From contig NZ_CP123897.1 of NCBI RefSeq assembly GCF_029910655.1, positions 5,011,547 to 5,075,546 on the forward strand: a stretch of DNA of 64,000 nucleotides, given 5' to 3'. The translations under genes and the position numbers were made by a program. The notes beneath the pieces are model-generated. The model was not told the origin of the DNA. It saw only the letters and a program-made list of their open reading frames with translations, and did not search any database. Origin of the DNA: Methylomonas sp. UP202 (GTDB lineage Bacteria > Pseudomonadota > Gammaproteobacteria > Methylococcales > Methylomonadaceae). This document shows positions 11,247 to 18,155 of the stretch, piece by piece (the stretch's first letter is position 1; each line of letters opens with the position of its first letter).

Positions 11247-11471
11247 GATGTAGCCTCTTTTATTGTGATTTGAAATCGGGCAAGCCCCACGCGGAAAAAT
11301 CCCGATCGGCACCCCGGCGTCGCCGAAGCGTCGAGCTTGGCGGCGATTGTACCCTACTGCCCGACGTTGCCCAAGAACCCTTGCCCGCCGCCGGCTTGTC
11401 GCGCCTTGCAATGAAAGCCCAGGCGATTTATGCCATAATCGCCGGCTCCTTTTTCCGGCCGTTTTACCGCC

Positions 11472-13532
11472 ATGTCGAAACGAAAAATCCTTGTCACCAG
11501 CGCCTTGCCCTACGCCAACGGCCCGATCCACCTCGGCCATCTGGTCGAATACCTTCAGACCGACATTTGGGTGCGTTTTCAAAAACAACGCGGCCACGAA
11601 TGCTACTACGTCTGCGCCGACGACACCCACGGCACACCGATCATGCTGCGCGCCGACAAGGAAGGCATTACGCCGGAACAACTGATCGCCGGCGTCGAGC
11701 AAGAACACCGCGCCGACTTCGACGCCTTCGGCGTGGCGTTCGACCAGTACCACAGCACCCATTCGCCCGAAAACAAGGCCTGCGCCGAACTGATTTACCT
11801 CAGACTACGCGAGGGCGGCCATATCAGCAGCCGCAGCATCACTCAAGCTTACGACCCGGTTAAAAACATGTTTCTGCCGGACCGCTTCATCAAGGGAGAA
11901 TGCCCCAAATGCGGCGCGCCCGACCAATACGGCGACAACTGCGAAGCTTGCGGCGCCACCTACTCGCCAACCGAATTGAAAAACGCGGTGTCGGTCGTGT
12001 CCGGCGAACAACCGATCGAAAAAGACTCGGAGCACTATTTCTTCGAACTCGGCCACTTCGCCGAAATGCTGAAAGACTGGACCACCGCCGGCCACTTGCA
12101 AGCGGAAGTCAGCAACAAAATGGCCGAATGGCTGCAAAACGGCTTGCAACAATGGGACATTTCCCGCGACGCCCCGTATTTCGGTTTCGAAATCCCGGAC
12201 GCGCCCGGCAAATATTTTTACGTCTGGCTGGATGCGCCGATCGGTTACATGGCCAGTTGCCGGCGCTTATGCGAGCGTACCGGTTTAATTTACGATGACT
12301 TTTGGAGCCCGGACAGCGACGCCGAGTTGTACCACTTCATCGGCAAGGACATCATTTATTTCCATGCGCTATTCTGGCCGGCCATGCTGCACGGCGCCGG
12401 CTTCCGCACGCCGAGCGCGATCTTCGCCCACGGCTTTTTAACGGTCAACGGTGAGAAAATGTCCAAATCGCGCGGCACCTTCATCAAGGCCCGTACCTAT
12501 CTGGACCATCTGAACCCGGAATACTTGCGCTATTACTTCGCCGCCAAACTCAGCGCCGGCGTCGACGACATCGACTTGAACTTCGACGATTTCACGCTCC
12601 GGGTCAATGCCGACCTGGTCGGCAAAGTGGTCAACATCGCCAGCCGCTGCGCCGGATTTATCGCCAAACGCTTTGAAAACCGGCTATCCGCCGCCTGCGC
12701 CGAACCGGAATTGTTCGGCCAATTCGTCGCCGCCCATCAAGCCATTGCCGACCTTTACGAAAGCCGCGAATTCGGCAAGGCGATGCGCGAAATCATGGCC
12801 CTGGCCGACAAGGCCAACCAATACATCGACGAAAAAAAGCCCTGGCTGATCGCCAAGGAAGACGGCCGCGACGCCGAGTTGCACGACGTTTGCAGCATGG
12901 GCCTGAACTTGTTCCGCTTGCTGGTGGTTTATCTGCGCCCGGTGATACCGACGCTGGCCGCCAACGCCGAAGCCTTCTTGAACATCCCGCCGCAAGGCTG
13001 GCCGGCCGACGCCCAGCCGCTGACCGACCACGCCATCAACGCATTCACGCCATTAATGACCCGAGTCGAGGCCGACAAAATCGCCGCGATCGTCGAAGCC
13101 TCCAAGGACAACCTGGAGAAGACTCCGTCGGTCAAGGCCAAGCCCGCCAAGACCGTCGGCGAAGCCGCCAAACCCGCCGAAAACCAAAAGCTGGAGCCGA
13201 TCGCCGAAGCCATCGAAATCGAGGACTTCGCCAAAATCGACTTACGCATCGCCCGTATCGTCAAGGCCGAAGCGGTGGAAGGCGCCGAAAAACTGCTGCA
13301 GTTGACCGTCGACCTCGGCGACCACACCCGCAGCATCTTTGCCGGCGTGAAGTCGGCCTACGCACCGGACGATTTGGAAGGCAAGCTGACCGTCGTCGTC
13401 GCCAATCTGAAACCCCGCAAAATGCGCTTCGGTACCTCGGAAGGCATGATGCTGGCGGCCGGTCCAGGCGGCAAGGACATTTTCGTACTGTCGCCGGATG
13501 CCGGCGCCCAACCCGGCATGCGCGTCAAATAA
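11472..13532 (+). CDS. metG: Methionyl-tRNA synthetase
   Basis: Charges tRNA-Met. The class I signature HLGH is at residues 20-23 and KMSKS at 329-333. A zinc knuckle with two C-x2-C pairs ([17 protein letters not shown]) marks the MetG1-type enzyme. After the anticodon-binding helical domain there is an Ala/Lys-rich linker (about 550-575) and a C-terminal OB-fold tRNA-binding domain (about 580-686) used for dimerisation. 686 residues is the usual length of the E. coli-like form. The rnfB-like gene follows 13 bases later. Confidence 0.97.
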   Translation: MSKRKILVTSALPYANGPIHLGHLVEYLQTDIWVRFQKQRGHECYYVCADDTHGTPIMLRADKEGITPEQLIAGVEQEHRADFDAFGVAFDQYHSTHSPENKACAELIYLRLREGGHISSRSITQAYDPVKNMFLPDRFIKGECPKCGAPDQYGDNCEACGATYSPTELKNAVSVVSGEQPIEKDSEHYFFELGHFAEMLKDWTTAGHLQAEVSNKMAEWLQNGLQQWDISRDAPYFGFEIPDAPGKYFYVWLDAPIGYMASCRRLCERTGLIYDDFWSPDSDAELYHFIGKDIIYFHALFWPAMLHGAGFRTPSAIFAHGFLTVNGEKMSKSRGTFIKARTYLDHLNPEYLRYYFAAKLSAGVDDIDLNFDDFTLRVNADLVGKVVNIASRCAGFIAKRFENRLSAACAEPELFGQFVAAHQAIADLYESREFGKAMREIMALADKANQYIDEKKPWLIAKEDGRDAELHDVCSMGLNLFRLLVVYLRPVIPTLAANAEAFLNIPPQGWPADAQPLTDHAINAFTPLMTRVEADKIAAIVEASKDNLEKTPSVKAKPAKTVGEAAKPAENQKLEPIAEAIEIEDFAKIDLRIARIVKAEAVEGAEKLLQLTVDLGDHTRSIFAGVKSAYAPDDLEGKLTVVVANLKPRKMRFGTSEGMMLAAGPGGKDIFVLSPDAGAQPGMRVK

Positions 13533-13545
13533 AACGGAACCGAGC

Positions 13546-14100
13546 ATGCTGGCCGACAGTATCGACGCCTTGCTGCCGCAGACTCAGTGCCGAAAATGCG
13601 GTTTTAACGGCTGCCTGCCTTACGCCGAAGCGATCGCTCGCGGCGAAGCCGACATCGACCGCTGTCCGCCCGGCGGCGATGCCGGTATCGCCAAATTGGC
13701 CGAGTTGCTGGGCATCGCGGCCAAGCCGTTGAATCCCGGCTACGGCATTGAGCGGCCGCGCCTACTTGCGATCATCGACGAAGACGCGTGCATCGGCTGC
13801 ACCAAATGCCTGCCGCCCTGTCCTACCGACGCCATTCTAGGCGCCTCCAAACACATGCATACCGTCATTGCCGATCTGTGTACCGGCTGCGAATTGTGCA
13901 TCGCGCCGTGTCCGGTCGCCTGCATTGCCATGGTTCCCGCGCCCAACCTCACTTGGACCGAGACCGACGCCGACCGCGCCAGGCTGCGCCATCTCACCAA
14001 ACAACAACGCCTGACAAAACTGGAAGCCGAAAAGGCCGAGCGCTTGCAACGCCAGAAGCAGCTATTGTCAAAAGCCAAATCCGCGAAAAACCAAGATTAA
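13546..14100 (+). CDS. Orphan RnfB/RsxB-like ferredoxin
   Basis: A 184-residue Fe-S protein. An Fe4-type domain (cysteines 15, 18, 23, 40) is followed by two 4Fe-4S ferredoxin motifs (82-85-88-92 and 112-115-118-122, both CxxCxxCxxxCP). This is the RnfB/RsxB electron-transfer layout, but the N-terminal membrane helix of true RnfB is missing and no other rnf gene is nearby, so it is probably a soluble electron carrier. ATG 13546 is preferred over the upstream in-frame start inside metG because GGAA precedes it and the family begins there. A Lys/Gln-rich tail ends the protein. Confidence 0.85.
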   Translation: MLADSIDALLPQTQCRKCGFNGCLPYAEAIARGEADIDRCPPGGDAGIAKLAELLGIAAKPLNPGYGIERPRLLAIIDEDACIGCTKCLPPCPTDAILGASKHMHTVIADLCTGCELCIAPCPVACIAMVPAPNLTWTETDADRARLRHLTKQQRLTKLEAEKAERLQRQKQLLSKAKSAKNQD

Positions 14101-14111
14101 CGCGATCGGCC

Positions 14112-14140
14112 ATGACTTTAGCCGCAATTGCTTTTATAAT
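14112..14140 (+). promoter_or_regulatory. Probable promoter of the tRNA-Arg locus
   Basis: ATGACT (14112-14117) and a perfect TATAAT (14135-14140) are spaced by 17 bases. The predicted start near 14147 is about 12 bases before the truncated tRNA copy and about 138 before the intact tRNA. Confidence 0.6.
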
Positions 14141-14158
14141 AAGCAGCTCTGCAATACA

Positions 14159-14198
14159 CGCCCGTAGCTCAGATGGATAGAGCCCAGCCCTCCGGAAG
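14159..14198 (+). pseudogene. Truncated 5' half copy of tRNA-Arg
   Basis: About 40 bases match the 5' half of the intact tRNA-Arg 126 bases downstream, from the acceptor stem through the CTCCGGA anticodon loop, with only a few differences (CAGATGG for CAGCTGG, GAGCCCAG for GAGCGCAG). The match stops just after the anticodon loop and no T-arm or CCA follows. The gap to the intact tRNA holds a perfect hairpin (CGGTCAAA/TTTGACCG, 14232-14251). Confidence 0.75.
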
Positions 14199-14284
14199 AA
14201 ACAGTCAACCGGATTTAGGTTTCTAGGGAAACGGTCAAAACCGTTTGACCGAACAGACTGTATCGTAAGACCGCAAATCCCATT

Positions 14285-14361
14285 GCGCCCGTAGCTCAGC
14301 TGGATAGAGCGCAGCCCTCCGGAGGCTGAGGCCAGAGGTTCGAATCCTCTCGGGCGCGCCA
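14285..14361 (+). tRNA. tRNA-Arg (CCG)
   Basis: A complete 77-base cloverleaf: acceptor GCGCCCG pairs with CGGGCGC, D-arm GCTC/GAGC, anticodon stem CAGCC/GGCTG with loop CTCCGGA giving anticodon CCG (reads CGG, Arg), T-arm AGAGG/CCTCT with loop TTCGAAT, and an encoded CCA end at 14359-14361. Confidence 0.95.
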
Positions 14362-14488
14362 TTTTCACATCTTCCACAAACTGCCATTTTCCCCTGGTTT
14401 GGCATAGGCGGCCATTCAGCGGCCAGCTAAAATTGATGTTATTTGTCGTCACCCAAATTTGACATTTGCCCTCAACGACCAAACATCC

Positions 14489-14841
14489 TTAATCTTTAGG
14501 GTTTACGTTTTGATTGCCTGTTAAAAGATCTTCAGAAACATATTCAACTAAATCTTCAATTCTGCAGTGAAAATAAGCGCAAAGTTTATCCAGATTGTCT
14601 GTACGGTGCTGTATTCTCTATGGTTTAGGAACCTCTGATTAATTTGCCATCTCGAATTCAGTCCCCAATTGAATCAATGGCTTGCATATCGGTTTTTCTT
14701 GAAAAACTGAGTTAATCAGAGGCTCCGTAATAATTTCATACGATTGATGTCTGTGAATTCAGCAAGCTCATTAATTGTGATTCGCCTATTATCATCGAAT
14801 TCCTTCTTTTCTAGCAGCTGCTTAATTTTAAATCTCAACAT
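14489..14841 (-). pseudogene. XRE-family (Cro/CI-type) regulator, split by a MITE
   Basis: The N-terminal half starts at ATG 14841 (MLRFKIKQLLEKK...INELAEFTDINRMKLLR), typical of a short Cro/C1-type helix-turn-helix. It stops at the inverted-repeat element. Beyond the element the homology resumes as NHREYST, then after a one-base deficit (near 14603-14604) continues in the next frame as TDNLDKLCAYFHC and IEDLVEYVSEDLL to the TAA at 14489-14491. Removing the 99-bp insert and restoring one base gives an ordinary protein of about 80 residues, so the gene has suffered both an insertion and a frameshift. Confidence 0.75.
14628..14726. mobile_element. 99-bp MITE-like element inserted in the XRE gene
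   Basis: Ends are 15-base inverted repeats, GGAACCTCTGATTAA (14628-14642) and TTAATCAGAGGCTCC (14712-14726), with one mismatch. The short interior encodes nothing. Ends of the form GAGCCTCTGATTAA resemble those of IS5-group elements (from memory, not searched). A target duplication cannot be fixed; flanks are TTA/C and TAA. It interrupts a helix-turn-helix gene exactly after the recognition helix. Confidence 0.7.
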
Positions 14842-14933
14842 GTTTTGCTTTTTGACGTATGCTCGATCGTATGCTGTAAAGAAAAGCCTCTCCAAGCAGA
14901 ATAACTGTAATTTTCCCATTTTGAATAGAATGA

Positions 14934-15446
14934 TTATTCCGGCAATCTACTGCTGATTTTGTCAATACCCGCTTGAGCACAGGCTTCATCTTTATCGCCA
15001 CCCGGTGCACCGCTGACCCCAATCGCACCTACTATATTTCCTTGCACTTTTATCGCTAATGCGCCGGGCAATGGCGTGACATTGGGAATGGTGAGTGCGG
15101 CATTATAAAACGCCGGGTTTTTGCTCATTAGGTCGGCCACTTGACCGCTGGTTTCTAAATGATAGTTGGGGCCAAACGTCACGATAGTGTAGGCTTTCCG
15201 ATAGGCTGTCTCGAAGGTATGCGGCGTACTCTTGTCGCTTTTTAGCTGAACTTTGGGCTGACCGAACACATCGACAAAAGCCACCGAAACGTTATATCCC
15301 AAAGCTTCGCAGGAGCGTACCGTTTCGCTGGCAGCTTCGACCGCTAAAGTAAGCGGAAGCGTATAACTATTTCCCGCAGCATGCGCATTGGCTTGCAATA
15401 ACAAAAGTATCGAAATGACCTGCAAACCTTTTCGTTGTTTATTCAT
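14934..15446 (-). CDS. Exported GlcG/HbpS-like haem-binding-family protein
   Basis: 170 residues with a signal peptide (basic MNKQRKG, hydrophobic core, ANAHA cleavage). The mature domain is of the GlcG/HbpS (DUF336) type: LTLAVEAASETVRSCEALG, then VAFVDVFGQPKV, and the glycine-rich end GNIVGAIGVSGAPGGDKDEACAQAG that closes the pocket. Members bind haem or are associated with catabolism; the substrate here is unknown. It follows the cupin and tautomerase genes on the same strand and is probably the last gene of that TetR-controlled unit. Confidence 0.85.
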   Translation of the reverse strand: MNKQRKGLQVISILLLLQANAHAAGNSYTLPLTLAVEAASETVRSCEALGYNVSVAFVDVFGQPKVQLKSDKSTPHTFETAYRKAYTIVTFGPNYHLETSGQVADLMSKNPAFYNAALTIPNVTPLPGALAIKVQGNIVGAIGVSGAPGGDKDEACAQAGIDKISSRLPE

Positions 15447-15497
15447 AGCGTATTTCCGGTGACGTAATGTCCCAAATACCCAATAAGCGCTTTGGCA

Positions 15498-15986
15498 TTA
15501 AGGAACCATCAAAAATGGTTGGCCTTTTTGGGTGGTATAAGCGATTAAATATTTCAGCGGATTAATCCTGTCGGCATTGCGATAAATCAGGTGTTGAGCG
15601 TTGGCCTTGTCTTGGTAGCTATCCCCTGCTCTGAAGGTTAGTATTGGCTCGTCAACGTACTGCGATTCCGCTATCCCCTCAAGAATGTAATTGAAACCGG
15701 CTGAGGGATGATGGTGAACTGGCAAGCCCACTCCTGGAGGATAGGTGGTCATGACCAAACGAAATTCGTTGCCTTCATTATCTTCATGACTTTGCAGGAT
15801 AGTTCGAACGATACCGTCGCTGGAGACTGTCGTATTGCCCTGCGATGTGATTTGTGCGAACAACGGCGTCGCGGTGAATGCGCCTACCGCACCGACCATC
15901 CCAGCCAGCAACAGCCGTCGTTTGATATCGCATTCGATGTTAGGTGTCATGACTTCGACAGCTTTCGAGGTATAACCGTTTGACAT
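15498..15986 (-). CDS. Exported cupin-domain protein with Tat-like signal
   Basis: ATG 15986 is chosen over the longer frame because AGGAAGAG precedes it. Of the 162 residues, about 22-48 contain KRRLLLAGMVGAVGAFTAT, a twin-arginine-like export signal. The cupin core follows, with PVHHHPSAGFNYILEG as the metal-binding histidine motif 1 and a second motif with AQHLIYRN. A metal-dependent single-domain beta barrel in the periplasm is expected; the substrate is unknown. It sits 51 bases before the GlcG-like gene and 150 after the tautomerase gene. Confidence 0.82.
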   Translation of the reverse strand: MSNGYTSKAVEVMTPNIECDIKRRLLLAGMVGAVGAFTATPLFAQITSQGNTTVSSDGIVRTILQSHEDNEGNEFRLVMTTYPPGVGLPVHHHPSAGFNYILEGIAESQYVDEPILTFRAGDSYQDKANAQHLIYRNADRINPLKYLIAYTTQKGQPFLMVP

Positions 15987-16136
15987 ATCTCTTCCTTTTA
16001 TCAATGTGCGTTTACTAGACGCTAGCGTAATGTTTTCGCAGCTTTGCCGGCGGCTTTTGGGCATGGGCCACCTGCCGAGTGAATAAACATTGTTACTCGC
16101 GGGCGATGAGAGATCGACCCGCGAATCGATCTAAAT

Positions 16137-16553
16137 TTAACCTGTGGAAAGTGCCTCGCCTAACTGTTTATTGGTCAACGCCTGACCAGCGATTCCCCAG
16201 GCGCCATCAACAGCATGGACGACATTAGCCCAAATTTGGTGTTTAGGCAGGCTGCCGCCCGAGAGTTCATGAATAATGTTGGTGGCTTCTTCGATATGTC
16301 CCTGCTGAATTTCAGGTGTGTTAAACGCAAATGACGGCACCTTCCATTCGATAAAGGCGATGTCGGTTTCTTGCAATCCTGAATAGGTTTGATGTTTGGG
16401 CAGCAGATGGATAGCGCCAACAACATTGGGCGTCATCACCTTATTGCCGGATAGCCCGTGCCATTTCAACATCGAATCGCAAATTCTGCGAAAAGCGAGC
16501 CTTTCGCTTCCCGCGGGTAAGACACCTTCTGTTAGCGTAAGAGTAAGCGGCAT
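16137..16553 (-). CDS. Tautomerase-superfamily protein
   Basis: 138 residues beginning MPLTLTLTEG: removal of Met would expose the catalytic N-terminal proline of the 4-oxalocrotonate tautomerase superfamily. Length near 130-140 suggests a fused two-unit member (cis-CaaD/MSAD-like) rather than the 60-residue form. FIEWKVPSFAF and the terminal helix fit the family. It is first in a likely unit with the cupin and GlcG-like genes, and its leader holds a perfect 8-bp hairpin and two TetR-type boxes shared with the divergent regulator. Confidence 0.75.
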   Translation of the reverse strand: MPLTLTLTEGVLPAGSERLAFRRICDSMLKWHGLSGNKVMTPNVVGAIHLLPKHQTYSGLQETDIAFIEWKVPSFAFNTPEIQQGHIEEATNIIHELSGGSLPKHQIWANVVHAVDGAWGIAGQALTNKQLGEALSTG

Positions 16554-16578
16554 GTCGGTTTCCTGTTGTTTGGGGTTA

Positions 16579-16598
16579 CGCGTAGCGGAAGCTACGCG
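16579..16598. repeat. Perfect hairpin in the tautomerase leader
   Basis: CGCGTAGC and GCTACGCG flank a GGAA loop, 26 bases upstream of the tautomerase ATG on the minus strand. It could shape the leader RNA or be a second binding site. Confidence 0.5.
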
Positions 16599-16609
16599 AC
16601 GAACATTAA

Positions 16610-16647
16610 ATAACGATCGCTATACAATATTATATAACGATCGCTAT
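16610..16647. promoter_or_regulatory. Paired operators for the divergent TetR regulator
   Basis: The 14-base near-palindrome ATAACGATCGCTAT occurs twice, at 16610-16623 and 16634-16647, 24 bases centre to centre, in an AT-rich stretch between the tautomerase gene and tetR. Two identical dyads in a divergent promoter region next to a TetR gene are the usual layout for autoregulation plus control of the neighbours. Confidence 0.75.
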
Positions 16648-16682
16648 CTTGTCAAAGATGCCGATGCTGGCCATTTGATACA

Positions 16683-17297
16683 ATGTCCATCCCAAATAGC
16701 ATTGGATCTACCCGCGTGAGATATACAGCAGACCAAAAACAACAAACCTGCCAGCGCATTATTGAGGCGGCCGGGCGTTGCTTTCGAAAAGGCGGCTACA
16801 GTGGCATCGGCGTCGATGGCTTGGCAAAGGAAGCCGGCGTGACGTCAGGGGCGTTCTACGGACACTTCAGCTCCAAAGCCGAGGCGTTTAAAGCGGCGAT
16901 CATTGCCGGAATGGAGGACTTGAAATCCGGGATCGGCACTTTTCAGCAGAAATATGGCGAAAACTGGTGGGAAGAATTTGCAACGTTTTACATGGGTCCA
17001 AAACGCACCTGCGATCTGGGCGACAGTTGCATACTTCAAAGTGTAACTCCGGAAGTCTGTCGTTCCGAAGAAGCGATACGAGCTGCATTTGAGTCGGAGT
17101 TGCTAAAGATAGTCAAACTTGCGGCAGAGGGTACATCCCAAACAACCGATCAGGCGGCTATTGATAATGCGTGGGCTAACTTTGCAATGCTGATTGGCGG
17201 CGTAACGTTAGCGCGCGCGGTTACCGACGAAAAAATCGCCAATGAAATTGCAACGGCCGTTCAGCAAGCGGTGATCACCCGACAAAAGGGTACTTAA
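16683..17297 (+). CDS. TetR/AcrR-family transcriptional regulator
   Basis: 204 residues. The N-terminal helix-turn-helix reads RIIEAAGRCFRKGGYSGIGV then LAKEAGVTSGAFYGHFSSKAEAF, the TetR signature. The C-terminal ligand domain (about 75-200) has cysteines at CDLGDSC and VCRSEE, which could sense oxidants or electrophiles (inference). It starts 35 bases after two matching palindromes and is divergent from the tautomerase-cupin-GlcG unit, which it probably represses. Confidence 0.9.
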   Translation: MSIPNSIGSTRVRYTADQKQQTCQRIIEAAGRCFRKGGYSGIGVDGLAKEAGVTSGAFYGHFSSKAEAFKAAIIAGMEDLKSGIGTFQQKYGENWWEEFATFYMGPKRTCDLGDSCILQSVTPEVCRSEEAIRAAFESELLKIVKLAAEGTSQTTDQAAIDNAWANFAMLIGGVTLARAVTDEKIANEIATAVQQAVITRQKGT

Positions 17298-17463
17298 ATT
17301 CATTGGAGTTCGTCCGGTCGTCCGAATTCCATCCACGCTTACCCAACCCAACCGCCGTCACAAAACGAAACCAAAGTACGCCGAGAACGATGCAGCTTGA
17401 AGCCCACCTCGCGAAGCGATACGGCACCCAGTTTACAGACACATAGATTATGGCGCAGCGGGG

Positions 17464-17847
17464 TTAGGCAACAAATCCGCCATTTAGGTGCTCAACAAAA
17501 TGCATACCCTTCGCCGACAAGCCTTGTCGGTAATAGCGTCGTTGTGCTAGCGGCATGTATAAGCGGGTATCCAGAACCAGATTATTGCAGTTTGCAAATT
17601 GGGCTGCCTGTTTGACATATTCAATGAGACGTTTGCCTATACCCTGATTTTGCCGCTTACCCTTGACGACCAGATCATCCACATACAGATAGCGAGCATA
17701 GCGCAGATTCTCGCTGAATCGTTAGCCGACCAAGCCTTGCCAACCGAATTCGTAAAACCCTGAGAGATGATAGCCCGCCTGAAATTGGCGCAGGATTTGT
17801 ACGACAAATCGCGTCTGATCCGACAAATGTAGCCTGAGTGCTGTCAT
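17464..17847 (-). pseudogene. GNAT acetyltransferase with an in-frame stop
   Basis: From ATG 17847 the frame reads MTALRLHLSDQTRF, then GYHLSGFYEFGWQGLVG and a TAA at 17722-17724 (codon 42). It then continues in the same frame as RFSENLRYARYLYVDDLVV, the acetyl-CoA loop RQNQGIGKRLIEYVKQA and LVLDTR...RRYYRQGL, the full GNAT order. A single nonsense change therefore breaks an otherwise complete 127-residue gene. Restart at the GTG at 17682 would lack the N-terminal strands. Confidence 0.75.
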
Positions 17848-17882
17848 CAACGTTAGACGTTCGAGGTTGATTCAGCTCAATA

Positions 17883-18155
17883 TCAACGAATCTCGAATGC
17901 TTGCCAATGTTCGTCGGGCTGATGGGCATTGACGACAAGCTCGGCAACCTTGGCCAATAGCGGCCCTTTGTGACACCAGGCCACCAGCTTTTGCAAATCG
18001 TCCGGGTGTCCGGAAGCGACGATTTCGACGCTGCCGTCTGGCAGATTTCGGACGAAACCGGACAGATTCAGTTTGACCGCTTGCTTTTGGGTGTAGGCGC
18101 GAAAATACACGCCCTGTACCCTGCCCTTGACGATGATGTGCAGGCAATCCTTCAT
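17883..18155 (-). CDS. acyP: Acylphosphatase
   Basis: A small enzyme (90 residues) hydrolysing acyl phosphates. The signature GRVQGVYFRAYTQKQA carries the phosphate-binding loop and catalytic Arg, and LSGFVRNLPDGSVEIVASG the catalytic Asn. ATG 18155 is chosen because GGAG precedes it and it overlaps the rlmL stop (ATGA); the longer TTG start adds six residues that the family lacks. Confidence 0.93.
   Translation of the reverse strand: MKDCLHIIVKGRVQGVYFRAYTQKQAVKLNLSGFVRNLPDGSVEIVASGHPDDLQKLVAWCHKGPLLAKVAELVVNAHQPDEHWQAFEIR

Noticed and set aside
10848-11762. Long minus-strand frame of 304 codons
   Set aside because: Only the last 132 codons, from the signal peptide on, look real; the rest is antisense to metG.
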